This document shows, in pieces, positions 45,661 through 57,641 of a DNA stretch of 64,000 bases. Each line of letters begins with the position of its first letter. Position 1 is the stretch's first letter. Both the position numbers and the translations under genes were made by a program. This DNA is from Lonicera japonica (Eukaryota; Streptophyta; Magnoliopsida; Dipsacales; Caprifoliaceae), in assembly GCA_021464415.1 (NCBI GenBank), contig CM038469.1, forward strand, positions 350,501 through 414,500, given 5' to 3'. The notes under the pieces are model-generated. The model was not told the origin of the DNA, did no database searches, and worked only from the letters and a program-made list of their open reading frames with translations.

Positions 45661-46110
45661 TAATAATGTAAAGATCAATCACTAATGTACTAGAACAAAC
45701 AAACTATTTATTTTTTCTAATGATAACTGATTTATCATTAAAATAAATAAAATATTTGTCCTCAACCAATCTAGAAATAGAAATCAAATTCCTTCTAATG
45801 GAAGATACATATAGACATTCCTTAATCATTAATATCCTATTCTGACTAGACTGAAGATAAATATCTTCTACTGCAACTGTTACCACATTTGTAGCTTCCC
45901 ATATGTAAATTTTCTCTATTTTTAAGTTGTCTGGTTTCCTGGAACTCCTGCAAAGTATTGCAGACATGATTAGTGGCTCCCGAATCTACACACCAGGTAC
46001 TGGTAGATCGGACCACTAAACAAGATACAACAACAAATAGATGAAATTTACATATGTTGTTATAACGGTTTAGGAAATAGGGACAATCTTTCTTCAAATG
46101 CACTTTCTAC
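45661..46110 (-). pseudogene. Copia protease and gag zinc knuckle end, decayed
   Basis: The frame at 45846-46103 starts MHLKKDCPYF, the end of the CCHC knuckle, and then STWCVDSGATNHVCNTLQEF, the copia protease active site with intact DSG. The frame at 45704-45967 (MIKECLYVSSIRRNLISISR) is the protease C-terminus in another frame. Confidence 0.85.
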
Positions 46111-48285
46111 TAATAGTGAAAACACTGGCCCATAGGCTTTTTCACTCCTCCTAGAGGTTCAGCGACTGCTGCACGCACTGCTCCTTGTGGGACTGCAGCT
46201 TATGCATTCTTCTTCTTCCTTTCTTGCTTTTGGGCATAGAAGTTGAAGCTTTCTCACCACTAGAGTACTAGCCAGCTTACCAAGGAGTTCCTAAACTGCT
46301 TGAAATTCTTTAAGAAGTTCCAACAACGAATAAAGCTTATTCATGTTGTAATTCTGTCGGAATCCCTTAAATAAATTCAACAGCGATTGGAGAACGATAT
46401 CGACCTGAGTTTTTCCATCGATTTCAGCCCCAAAGATCTCTTAGTTCATTCAGAAAACTGATCATCTTCAAAACAAGATCTTTAACTCGGATTCCTTCAA
46501 CTATAGTCGTGTTCATGAGGTCTTTCATCGAAACCTACCTTACGGCATGATCCTGATTCCCAAAAATATCTTTGAGGTTCAACATTATGTCGTAAGCGGT
46601 GACAAAAGACTAATGCTAATGTTGTAGCACATTTGACAAAAATGTCAGAATGTAAAACCACGCCATCTCATTAGCCTTTTTTAACCTCCGGTAAGCCTGG
46701 GTTTCCTAATCGGTCGCCCCCTTACCATGTTCTGCTGGAAAAGACTCAGTGAGCACAAACTTGTACTCTTTAACAATAAGCACAATGTTCAAGTTCCCTT
46801 TTTTAGGTCCAATCAATTTGTTTTAGTTGAGAATAATTAAAAGTGGATTGAAAGAGTTTGCCATTTTAAAACTCGAGAATCACATATAAATTATGATGGA
46901 CAATAATAACTTTGAACACATATTTTAAATATGGTACCCTCTACCATTTTAAAAAGCGTTCGCCAGCAGCCTAAGACTTTAAACAATATGCCCCGTTAAT
47001 GAGGTCGTTTATTATTCATTATTTCTTAGACAGATGTAAACCTATTAAATTTTACTATCTAGACAATCCTTTATCGTCAAGCAATACATACTATCTTAGA
47101 CAATCCTTTATTGTCAAGTAAAATTTAAATAGCCGACTTCCTTTGGTCCTACAAATAATAGTAGAGACTCAGTTGGAGAGCATACTATTATTTATATCTA
47201 AGTGTATACCATCATTTAATTTAGTCCAATGATTCTGCAATTTATTCTCTCCGATATGGAGGTGAGCACTAAAACCGACACGAAAAATAAATCACATCAT
47301 TTAAAATTATCAGTCAGTGAAATTTGTACAATGATTCCGCAATCTATTCTTTTCAATATGGAGGTGAGCACTATAACACACACGAAGAATAAATTACATC
47401 ATCTACAAACCAATGATGGAGACTGTGGGATTTTTATGTGAAAAAATTCCTCCCCCACTTAGTATTTAAAACATTATTTTCTGAGGGTTAAGAAAATTTT
47501 ATATTAAATTCTAGTCAACTAAAGTACAAGGTTATGAAATATAAAAGACATGTGTAATAAAATTATTTTGCTGCTTTTTTTTTTAAAAAAAAAACTTATA
47601 TTTTTCAATTACGCAAAATTTATATTTATATACCCTTTTTTAATTTGACAAGAACTAAACATAAAATAAAAGGTGATCTAGGTATGACCATGTATCCATG
47701 TTGTCCAAAATTATAAGGAAAGCTAATAATTAAACACATATGACCAACACAAATCACACAAAGCATTAAACCATTCAATAATAAGAATAATTAAATCCCT
47801 GCTATAATGGTCCAAGCTTCATCATCCCTAATCTGTTGAAAAACCTGTCACGACCTACGTTGCCACTTCACTGACTATGTGGGAAATCAATCTTGGTGGA
47901 AACGTCTTCTTTAAAGAAACTGTAATCTTAGATACAAAGGTAATATGCCTCCATTTGAGGAGTTCACACATAAACTATTATATCTAAACTGTAAATAAAA
48001 TTACAAAGATCATATGCCTCCTTTTAAGGAGTTTACAAATCTGATCTAAATTTAATTTACAACCATGAATAAAACTCAAATCATCATGCACATTAAAATT
48101 AACCACGAATAAAAACATCGTGGGATCCAATCACATAAAACATAATTATGTGACCATAATAGCGGGACAAGAACACTACAAAACAAGGGTCAGCGAGTTC
48201 TACGCTCTATCCAACAATAACATGCATGAATAGATTTAACTGGACAACATGGCTAGTTCAATCCGCACGCAGTATCAAAGAAAAC
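46111..48285 (-). pseudogene. Copia gag and leader, decayed
   Basis: Around 46320-46560 the - strand gives VKDLVLKMISFLNELRD and, across frames, stretches matching the conserved LxSLPxSFxxFxxxYNMNK core of copia gag. 46900-48285 is leader sequence with two related phrases (CCTCCATTTGAGGAGTTCAC and its variant at 48019) and no gene. The frame at 47229-47441 on the + strand is part of a short local duplication (ATTCTCTCCGATATGGAGG against ATTCTTTTCAATATGGAGG). Confidence 0.7.
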
Positions 48286-48290
48286 CAATC

Positions 48291-48302
48291 GCTCTGATAC
48301 CA
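48291..48302 (-). promoter_or_regulatory. Copia primer binding site
   Basis: On the - strand it reads TGGTATCAGAGC, a perfect Met-tRNA primer site, two bases after the 5' LTR. It proves the - orientation. Confidence 0.92.
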
Positions 48303-48304
48303 AT

Positions 48305-49776
48305 TGATGGAGACATAAATATAGGATCGTTCGATATTGTGTATAGATTGAACAAAAAAACTTTTGCTAAAACCCTATAAGAATAAAGAGATTTCACCTT
48401 TGTGGATCATATAGAGGATCCATATGAGGAGACTAGGGTTTGAAAATATCATATTGCAATTTGGTCATATTTTTTTAATTCTCGCTGGGCTGCGAAAATT
48501 AATTTTTTTTGCCACCGAAACGACTTCTGATCGTCCTGATTTTTTGAGAAATAATAATAACTTTGCGTTCCGAATCACATATCCAAAAATCAGCCCGATC
48601 CAACGGTAGGATCAAAAGTTACGATTGATTTACGACTGTTGTGCCAAAAAACCTAGAGATCTTCTATCGTATTCCTTCCGCCATCAAATCTTGCACCGAG
48701 TGTGGGCTACAGTATCACCAAGATTTTCTCCTCTCTTAATAGAACAAACCCTAACTCATGAGAATTATTGTTCTAATGAGAAAAGACAAGGCCGGCGTAT
48801 ATATAAGGCTACAATAGGGATCTTAAGGAGAAATAAGTGTTTGGGCTTCCTATGGAAAGTTGGAATCCTAGTTCTACTATGAATTAGTTCCTTCCATAAA
48901 TTATAATTCACACCATTAAAGAATTATAATTGCACTCCCGTCCTTATCTCAAAATTATATTTCGAGCTCCTTATTATTAAATACTTATTATTCTCCCCAC
49001 GTTAAGATTACAGATAACCGTCATTTAAATTAAATTACTGACAATTATATTTAAATGACTTCTTAATCCTTGAGCCTACCACTTAACTTATTTGACATGT
49101 CGGATTAACATAATCCACCTGCAGGGTTTGACATGATCAAAACTTATAAGCTTCTCAAGGGGCTATCATCAATCCCTATACCGGGACGTGGATTCCATCA
49201 ATAATTAATATTCATCATACATATAGTGTCGTCATCCAATTCACGAAGATTATTGATCCATAAATGAATCTCACTCATATCGAGTCAAAACAACAAACAC
49301 TACATATATATGTCTATTAATTATTTCAAGATTAAGAGCATAAGTAATCATAATAACCATGGGATTTTAAATTGTTTTATATAGTCAGTATAAAAACAAT
49401 TAACCCAAAGTGGTTTTATTCAATACACACAAAGTGTACTAGCACAACGAGTTAAAACTATACCGTTTCTTGTAGTTAAGATAAACTACTAAAACTTGTG
49501 CTACAATCCTACCGATGGGTGTCCAATTCCATCTAAGACTATGAACCATTAAACTTATATTCCACAAGAACCGATGATAAGATCTTCTGTGTGTAAGCTA
49601 TACTCTACACACCAAATCATCTACTATATGGAATAAAAGACACACATGCACAATATTTAAATAAATAATATAATGCAACCATTGCCCATACAGATTCTCA
49701 TTAAAATAGAAAAACCAAGTTTATAACATATCCAAACCAACAAGAAAATTATGGCTTTTAGTATATCACTCTAACA
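48305..49776 (-). repeat. 5' LTR of the Ty1/copia element
   Basis: It is the partner of 41451-42908. A TATA-like CTATATAAAAC lies on the - strand near 49376-49386, suitable for the sense promoter. The shared module is at about 48525-48620. Confidence 0.92.
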
Positions 49777-50076
49777 AGAACATCAATTTCTATTATTTTA
49801 CAATAATTGCATTCATGTATTTGTTTGCTTCTAAGGATTTTTCTATTAAATTTTACCTACAATGGTAAATATCAAAATTTCTTTTATATATTTAGTCATT
49901 TAAAACCAATTCTCTTATTGTAATTGATGTCAATATTATATATTAGACCATACATATAGTAATTCTTTTTTTGGGAGGCTTTGCCCGATGGGGGGGAGGG
50001 GGGAACCTCTATAACTTTGACATTTTCATAACTAAATGCTAGTATACCAGTAATAATATTCAAAATTTTCTAGGAT
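49777..50076. other. No gene seen; AT-rich with a G-run
   Basis: This is flanking sequence of the copia insertion. A short G-rich run (GATGGGGGGGAGGGGGGAACC) is at 49988. No element ends were found. Confidence 0.45.
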
Positions 50077-50407
50077 TTATAGACATATAGGGAATGAGGT
50101 CCTCTCTTTGCCTATTATAATAGTATGTAATATTCCATCAGTTACATATTCAAAAATTACAATACAACACAGAAGGGTATAAGGCAAGAGAGAGAAACAT
50201 GTTCTTAGTGTTTTTGTGTTATGCTTTAAAGAACTATCAATATATTCATCATGTTGGTATGGCTATGGACCGAGGTTAGTGAATCTTTCCAATTAAATTA
50301 TATACGTAGAATCATGTTAGTCCAATATCCTTATGTTAATTTGTAAAAATGCATGAATGTTATCCCCAATTCTATTTGTGTTAAGATTCATGCAAAATTT
50401 ATTTACA
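50077..50407 (+). repeat. 3' part of a copia LTR followed by a primer site
   Basis: It matches 62938-63274 by eye (CTTTGCCTATTATAAT, GTTACATATTCAA, CAACACAGAAGGGTATA, CAATATATTCATCA, AATTATATACGTAGAATCAT). It ends ATTTACA, and TGGTATCGGAGC at 50410 is a Met-tRNA primer site with one or two changes. The first ~200 bases of the LTR are missing here. Confidence 0.8.
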
Positions 50408-50678
50408 TGTGGTATCGGAGCGAGTTTGAGGACTATCATAATTCTTGTATTATTTAATATATTAGTTTTGTTGTATTTGAATAAAAACATGCTACTGTTA
50501 TAATGTCCCATAATTTTAATTAATATGTATGTATCCCATAATTTCATAATTTATAGTTTCTTTAATTGATATGTATATTGAATGGGATAATTAATGTATG
50601 TATATTAGAATAATTAATGTGTATTGTTATTTATATAGAATAATGATGATAATCAATGGCTATTATTATTTATATTAG

Positions 50679-51658
50679 GATAAGGAAGATAAAGTTAAAT
50701 GAAAGTGATTCTAATGATTCAGATGAAGATGATAGCGATAATGAGATGTGGGCTCAAAATGAGAAGTTTGTTGTTTTAAACAATACGAGTCATTTCGACT
50801 CAAATACAGATGAAGAGGGGAGCTCTGAGTTTGTTACTGGTAGGAAATTGGATAGGGATTTATTTGTTGGAGGTTCAAATGGGAGCGGTTCCGAGGAAGA
50901 GAATGAGACTCTTATAAATGGAAGATTAGACTCTCCTAAAATTAGCAATGGGCCAACCCTCATTGGTGGAGGTGATGATCCAATTGGCCCACAATTAAAC
51001 ATTAATAAAGAAATCATGGTTCATAGCAAAGAGTTTGGGGATGTGGAGGAAATGGTTGCTAAACCTAATAGTGTCTCTTATGTGGAAGAAGGCAGTTCTT
51101 CGAAAGGAGAAATTAACGGTAATACTGACAACAAACCGTTATGTGTTGAAGAAACATCGCATGTGAACACTAACGTTGCTGATGAAGTGAAGCCACTGAA
51201 TTTTGATGAATTTATTTATGCTACAGTAAATGAAGGTATGTTAATGACAATTGAATCATTTATATATCATTGTATTGTGGTGATTCTCTTGTTAAGCTAA
51301 TTTGTTGATTGATTTTGACAAATTCCATACTTTTGCAATATGTATAGAATAATGTTATTCTTTTTTGTTATTCTTTACCGTAGTGAAAGTTTATCTTTAG
51401 GAGTGAATGCTTCTGTTTGAACATGGAGTTTGATTTAAGTATATATGTGAATATTAATTTATGGAGCATAAGTTTAATGATTCTGAAGCTTTACTAATAT
51501 TTATTTATTTACCCCATGATTTAGGTTCTGGGAATGGAAAGGTTAAAGACTGAGCTTCAAGCAAGAGGATTAAAATGCAAGGGTACCTTGCAAAAGCATG
51601 ATGCAGGCTTTTCTTGCTCAAAACCAAGCTTTCAAAGAAGCTATTTGCCAAGAAATGA
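50679..51658 (+). pseudogene. Fragment of an SDE2-like host gene
   Basis: After a 3' splice-like TTATATTAG, an exon-like frame (50679-51235) encodes an acidic, Ser/Asp-rich segment (SDSNDSDEDDSDNEMW) ending in KPLNFDEF. A GT-AG intron-like gap (51236-51524) precedes VLGMERLKTELQARGLKC, which resembles the C-terminal SAP-like motif of plant SDE2-type proteins (nuclear; replication-stress response and splicing). After GTLQ one base appears deleted: the next frame reads LFLLKTKLSKKLFAKK and stops at 51656-51658, as the family ends. The phase across the intron also does not fit. No 5' half is present. The identification is from memory of the family and should be searched. Confidence 0.6.
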
Positions 51659-52384
51659 CTTCATTAGTTTATGCTTAATTTGGCTTTTGAGTTTTAATTT
51701 CTGAGTTTAATATGTAACTTTGTAGTACTCTTGACTGTAAATGTTTCTTATATTTGTATTGTATGCTTTGATACTTGAATTCTTACAGTGCAACATGAGT
51801 GTATCAATAATAAGGTTCTGATTTTACTAAACTGCCTCAAAATTTCCATCCACTCAATGAATTCATAGTTGGCAATGACGATGCGTCTTAATTTTATTTT
51901 TGCTATTATTTATGCATATGGATTCAACCAAGAATTGAACCGAAATTCATCTAAGTCTTTAGGTATGATTTGCCATTAAACGGTTTGAGTGCAATTTGTA
52001 TTTCTATATACTCGCTCCATCACAGTTTTACGAGTTTACCATCATGTGTTAAAGCTACTGTATGCTTTTCACCATTGTTATGAAAACACTAATTTCAACA
52101 ATGATTGCCTTAAAAAGGATGATATGCAGTATTTTGCAGCATAAACACAAAATTTACAATATTATAATAAATAATAGAAAAACTCATTCATTTAATAAAC
52201 AACATAAAGAACTCATTTATTTGCATAATGAACACAAAGACGAGAAGGAAGAAAAGTTTATTATGTCAACCAACATCAAGAGCCTCATATTCTTCTCTTT
52301 GTTTCGTTTTTCTTAGGGGAGTCAAATATCACTCATAAGCATGTATGACAACAAAAATTAGAAGCTCATTAATAATGCTACAAC
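51659..52384. other. Likely 3' flank of the gene fragment; no further gene
   Basis: AT-rich sequence following the stop may include the old 3' UTR (to about 51830). The + strand frame at 52062-52316 is low-complexity without family features. Confidence 0.4.
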
Positions 52385-52670
52385 TTAATCAGTGAGAAAA
52401 GGTCCTTTACAAATGTTTTTGTACTCCTTTTCAAAATGTTTTCCCCTCCATTCCTTTAATGCAGCTCTAAACATCCATTCCCATTCACGAGTGTTTTACT
52501 GTTGATTTTCATTGTTATCTTCTTTTTGTTCTTCTTCTGTTTCATCTTCAAAGTTTCCACTGGTACCCTCATCCTTTTTATTGTTTTTGCATTTGTTGTT
52601 GTTGTTTTGTTGTTGTTGTTGTTCTTCTTCTTCTTCTTCTCCTTCTTCTTCTTTTCATCCCCTCCGATCT
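52385..52670 (-). pseudogene. Possible acidic coding relic with low-complexity tract
   Basis: On the - strand, 52650-52580 is a GAA/CAA-type run that would encode E/Q/N or K/N repeats. Downstream, GNFEDETEEEQKEDNNENQQ, a stop, then TREWEWMFRAALKEWRGK and KEYKNICKGPF read like real protein sequence. I do not recognise the family. It may belong to the same locus as the SDE2-like fragment, in the opposite direction, or be unrelated. Confidence 0.25.
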
Positions 52671-52723
52671 ACTGTAACAAATGTTCTTTAGCAATACTCT
52701 TTTAGCTTGACGGTTCGCCGGCA

Positions 52724-52905
52724 TGTACGAATTAATTATTTAATTTTTGTGTGTCCCACATAGTTGGTGTAATTTAATATTTAGTGATTTATTATAATGA
52801 TAAATAATGAGAAAGTGGCCCGACTAGTATAGTGACTATTAAACTAAATAATTAACTAATTGGCAAAAAATCATAGATATATATATGCTTATAATTTGTT
52901 GAGAT
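52724..52905 (+). repeat. LTR-start-like segment
   Basis: It aligns with 62740-62905: shared AATTAATTATTTAAT, GTGTGTCCCACATA against GTGTGCTCCACATA, TTTAATATTTRGTG, TAACTAATTGG. The match fades after about 180 bases. No polypurine tract precedes it, unlike 62740. Confidence 0.6.
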
Positions 52906-53149
52906 TATTGATGATATTATTTCATTTATTTATCTAAAATTGTTACATATTTATAGACTCTCCCCATCTAAATAAATGGTGGAGATCAATCCTAATCAAA
53001 GGCCTAGATTAATCTTTAGAATATTTTAGAATATTTACAATATTCTATTATTTGTGTCATCGAGCATGTATAATAATTATCCTATTTCACAATTAATTTT
53101 AATTGCGCTTATGCAAGGGATAAATTATGATCAAATAATTTAATATTCA

Positions 53150-53960
53150 TATTATGATCAGTTTGGGAGCTACCAAAGTAGTCCAACTAGAATGGCTTAT
53201 GAATATAAAATTTAATAATGGACCGAGGATTATAACTCATGAATTGATGATTCTTATAATTGTAATAATTGTTTAATGAGTTTATTCATTTATTTAGTTA
53301 TTAGAAAATCTCATCCCCAAAGGTGAATCAAATTTCAATGACTTAATAAACATTAAAAGAGTTAGAAATCTTTCTTCTATGAAGAAATTTTATTGACAAG
53401 TATGTTTGGTTACATAGGTTTATTATTTAATCCAATAGTCATATTAAGAATGGTTGGTTGCTGCCAAAGTAGTCCGGCCATAATGTTTAATGACTATTAA
53501 TTAAATTGTAAATCTTATGCAAGTAACTCATAAATTACAACTAGTCCTTATTATTGTAATATTTCTCACAAGTTTAATGTATATATTATTTAATTTAGTA
53601 ATCTTGTTATGAATAGTTCGGTAGCAGCCAAAGTGGTCCAACTATATAATGATTAATAAATTTAATAATAAACTTATTGACAATAACTCATGAATATTGA
53701 TGATTAGAATTTGTAAAGAATATATTCATAGTGTTATTATATTTATTTATTCATTTAGAATTTATTCTCCAAAGAGCATATTTTAATGAGTAAATAAATA
53801 TTAAGGAGTTCAATGTATTATTTGCTTAGGTGAGTATAAAATATCCAAAGATATTGTATCTATCTAATTAATTAATATACAACTCACTGAAGTCAAATAT
53901 AAATACAGTTAAGCATCATTATTTGTATTTTATGGTTCCTACCCAAAGGAGTACCATAGT
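53150..53960 (+). repeat. Degenerate repeats around CCAAAGTRGTCC
   Basis: GGGAGCTACCAAAGTAGTCC (53163), GGTTGCTGCCAAAGTAGTCC (53456) and GGTAGCAGCCAAAGTGGTCC (53622) each precede related AT-rich text with TAACTCATGAATTGATGATT-like phrases. A weaker one (CCTACCCAAAGGAGTACC) is at 53939. This is the leader or gag region of the old copia; no frame survives. Confidence 0.6.
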
Positions 53961-54127
53961 TGTGCATTATATTTATATTACCATTGTTCGTGTTATTAAT
54001 TCAAAGTGTTATTAATGACGTTGAGTTTTATGTTATTAACATAACTTCCATGCTTAATGTGCTAATTATTATTTTCTCAAAGTAACTAACTTCTCATAAT
54101 ATTTTGAGTAAATTTAGTTTACTTTAA

Positions 54128-54377
54128 GGTCTCATTTGATTCGGGTATTAAAAAGTGGGACGAGATTATTAATACCACTTTTTTTATAATATCTTATTTG
54201 GTTCCCACAAATGTGTTGGAATTACTAATATCGGGACTAACTTAATACCACTCTTTGTGGTATAGTTTAATACCAGGTGGGGGTGGTATGTTTTATCCGG
54301 GATTAAGAAAAAGAAACCATATATTTTCAAAAATGCCATTACTACTCCTCCTCTGTTATTATTATTATTATTATTAT

Positions 54378-54424
<47 letters not shown>

Positions 54425-54508
54425 TTTTATCCGGGATTAAGAAAAAAAAACCATATGTTTTCAAAAATGCCATTACTACTCCTCCTCTATTATTATTATT
54501 ATTATTAT

Positions 54509-54546
<38 letters not shown>

Positions 54547-54627
54547 TTTTATCCGGGATTAAGAAAAAAAAACCATATGTTTTCAAAAATGCCATTACTA
54601 CTCCTCCTCTATTATTATTATTATTAT

Positions 54628-54659
<32 letters not shown>

Positions 54660-54677
54660 CTTGAATCAAACGAGGCC
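54128..54677. mobile_element. Tourist-like MITE with internal triplication
   Basis: Termini GGTCTCATTTGATTCGGGTA and (reversed) GGCCTCGTTTGATTCAAGTA match at 16 of 20 positions and are flanked by TAA on both sides (54125-54127, 54678-54680). This is the pattern of PIF/Harbinger-derived MITEs. Inside, a ~120-134-base segment is present three times (from about 54288, 54422 and 54543), each ending in a (TTA)n(GTA)n compound microsatellite. Confidence 0.8.
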
Positions 54678-54680
54678 TAA

Positions 54681-56685
54681 GTGTACTAAATATTGATTTA
54701 GTGCTATTAATTGAAATTCTCACTATTATTGTTAAAAGTGCAAATAAATAATTTTTCATAAAGTTTTGAAGGAATCAAACAAATTAAGCATTATGTTTAT
54801 GCAAATGATTGTTGCACATTATATGAAAATTAATGTTCCTCAAACTAATGATTATGTTTATGGATAATTGTATTTTTATTGTTTATGTATCTCTTGTAAG
54901 AAAGTTAATAACTAATTTTACTACTATGCATTTTAATGATTTCTAGTGCCATGTTTGAGTATATTTGTTTTGCTTGTTAAACTTATTCAAAATTAATGGG
55001 ATAAGAATTTTCTTGTCTAATTATTTTCAATAACATGGCTACTTTATATGTTATAGATGAAACAAAAGTTAAGCGGCAAAATAATAAATTTTCTAATTAT
55101 CGAATAACAAGAAGAATTATAAAGAAAGTTATGAAAGGTCTGAAAGGTAGATGAGGTGAGCTGACTCCTAATGAACCTGACCAATTCGCCAAAATAAAAG
55201 TCCAGGACCTATTTTATATTATTTGTAAAAACTAGGAGTTTTTTTAAAAAATATTAGAGAATGAAAACTAGTTATCACTTTGATTCGAATTTTTATATTC
55301 TTTAAGTTTCAAGTTTTGGTTTCTCTCTCTCAGCATAATCATGATGGTATATTTCATTTAAATTTACGAAATAAATGTTTTACTGAGTTTTTCCATAAAT
55401 CTCATTTTGTTTGTTTTATGTTCTTGTCAACGGTTTTAAAAATTATAAGTTTCATAATGTCCTTTAACTAAAACCATTTGGCTTCACTTCTTAATTAATA
55501 ATTATGACTGAGAAAAATTTGGTTAATAAAAATCAACTTTCTTGTGGTATAAAAAATTTAGTAAAATACTCAGTTGAATTCTTCGAATCCTTAGTTTTAC
55601 TAATTATAGTGGGTGCATGGATTTTATTAAGGGGAAACAAAAACCAAGCATACAAATAAAGGTACCATGAAAAATAAAGAGCTCCTTGAAATTATATAGA
55701 TATTGTAAATATTTGATATTTATTTTGGTAGATAATATATATATATATATATCATCTTTATGGAAATTTTTTCACATTATGATTATACCTATTATTGTTT
55801 GAGATAATATTGGATTCTTTAATACTATTTAGATATAATAGTGAAAGATATAAATGAATATTAGAGGTAGTGAATTTATGCATAGTATAATAAAATACTA
55901 GTACCTAAACTCCTTATAAAGCTTCGCATTTATATCAGGACACTATGTTATGGATGTTTTAGCATAATGATGTAGCTAAAAGATATAATTGTCTACTTAT
56001 GGATATAGTTAGGATTGTGAAGTAATTCATACATATAATGCTGCAAATTTTCTCTTAGAACCGATATAAATGTTCTAAACACAGTTCTTAGTAAGGTAAT
56101 TTCAATAACCCATTTGAATTATTAATAGGAAATCAACTTCGTTTAAGACATTAGTAGGTTTAAGGTCAACCCAACGGAATTATGAATTTGTAATTCATAT
56201 GACTGAAAATGGATTTTGAATAGATAATTAATTTATTTTAATACTTAAACTATGAAAAATTCAATAGGTATAAGTTTTACCGTCCTACATATAGTTAGAT
56301 AATTGTATAATCGAAAATTGGTTTTTTTTAAAGAGGTTAAAGTCAATGGGAGCAGTTAAAGCTAAAAATGTGGTCATTCAAAAGTTAGGGTGGAAGTTCT
56401 TTTAATCGTAACTTTTGAATGAAATAGTTGTTCATTTAGTTATTGGATGGTTAAATAACAATGAATAACAAAATGATCACCAACTCCATAATAAAGTTTT
56501 CACCATTAAAGGACAACCACTATGAATAATAATAAAACAATTTCAAAGGGAAAGTATATATGCTATTCATAATGGTTACATTGTTATTTACAATAATCTG
56601 AATTAAGATCTAATTACTCATGTATCAAGTCTTTAGTATTAATGATTTTATTAAGTGGATTAATGTCATTAAAGAATAGATGAAA
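54681..56685 (+). other. Decayed copia interior, no readable gene
   Basis: AT-rich sequence between the MITE and the RT relic. By position it should contain protease and integrase remnants, but I could not read any motif with confidence. The frame at 55280-55471 has no family feature. Confidence 0.4.
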
Positions 56686-56689
56686 CAAT

Positions 56690-57300
56690 GGAACATAATG
56701 ATGTCTAGAAAGTCATTGAATTGCTAAAAGATACAATCAAATTGTGTATAAAGGGTCTTTGAGATCGAACACAACTCTACTAATAATATCAAGCGACATA
56801 AAGCTAATTAGACATAGCTTCATATGTTTTAATAAAAAAGTATGCATTAATTATAAAGGATTCTTTTAAGATGTATCAAGAAGGATTTCCCTTATAATCA
56901 TTATTGCATTAGAAGTTCGTTAGAACTTTTCTAAAGTGGAGTTTAATAAATGAAGTATGTATAATACAGTTGTAACATTAAAAATATGCAAACGCGGTTT
57001 GAAAACTTAGGAAGTCAACTTATGTATTTTCGAAGTTAATCTCCACAATGGAATCTTAAGTCTCGTGATACCATTGTTTCTTTTACTTTAAGATAAAATC
57101 TTTTGATTGACATGTATACCATAAGATTAGTGGGAGTAAACTTATTTTCATTATATAAATTGACACTATTTTGCTTGCTAATAGTAAATTTGTTTATCGC
57201 ATGAGACTAAAGATTTTCATTTACAAGAACTTCGAGATAAAATATGCGGACACATCTTACATAATAGGAATATAGTAATATTCTATTATTAATCACATGT
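56690..57300 (+). pseudogene. Copia reverse transcriptase relic
   Basis: Across frames, MEHNDV, VIELLKDTIKLCIKGL, INYKGFF and SLIIIIALEV (56870-56930) follow the order of the conserved copia RT blocks (MxxNxVWxLVELP..GCKWxxKxK..GIDYxExFSPV..xxIRxxxALxA). Near 57160-57240, DTILLANSKF and KNFEIKYAD correspond to the YVDD box region (VDDILLA..) and the following block, with the second catalytic aspartate changed to threonine. It has many stops. Confidence 0.7.
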
Positions 57301-57339
57301 ATTATTTTATTTTATAATAATTAAGTATAAACTAAAATG

Positions 57340-57641
57340 TTTTAGAAATGAATGTTTGAGGATAAAAGAATGGTCAGCCATTATAAAATATGGAGATTGA
57401 ATTTTATAACATGCCTCGAGGCTAGAAATCACGATTAATGATTTCGAAACTTTATTTCAGGATTTGGAGTCATAGAATATTTATAAACCTATGAAATTAA
57501 TTATGATAATGTTGCAATTGTTTCTTATGTCAAGATGATAGGTATACTAATAGCGTTGAGTACAATTAAGATACATTTTTTCGAAAAAAAAATACGTTCA
57601 AAAACAACTAATGTCAATTAAAGATAAAAGTATATAGTGTT
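57340..57641 (+). pseudogene. Copia RNase H relic
   Basis: At 57545-57600 DDRYTNSVEYN corresponds to the copia RNase H block KNxRxxxRxKHIDIxxH. The preceding stretch is only weakly similar. It is cut by the long LTR at 57642. Confidence 0.55.

Larger units (their letters stand above)
41451..49776 (-). mobile_element. Complete but decayed Ty1/copia retrotransposon
   Basis: LTRs at 48305-49776 (5') and 41451-42908 (3') are bounded by AGAAC at 41446-41450 and 49777-49781. Order on the - strand is primer site, gag, protease, integrase, RT, RNase H, polypurine tract, which is the copia order with integrase before RT. Every coding part has stops or frameshifts. The LTRs remain alike, with scattered substitutions and a 14-base direct duplication (TTATTATTAAATAC region near 48975) only in the 5' LTR. 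Confidence 0.93.

Noticed and set aside
49370..49400. tRNA genes
   Set aside because: I searched for A- and B-box-like pairs around primer sites and found only primer complements (TGGTATCAGAGC, GTGGCGACTC), not cloverleaf sequences.
52502..52705. Very hydrophobic + strand frame (FFLFFFCFIFKV, VVVLLLLLFFFFFF)
   Set aside because: It is the translation of a TTG/TTC low-complexity tract; the - strand reading gives a more protein-like acidic sequence.
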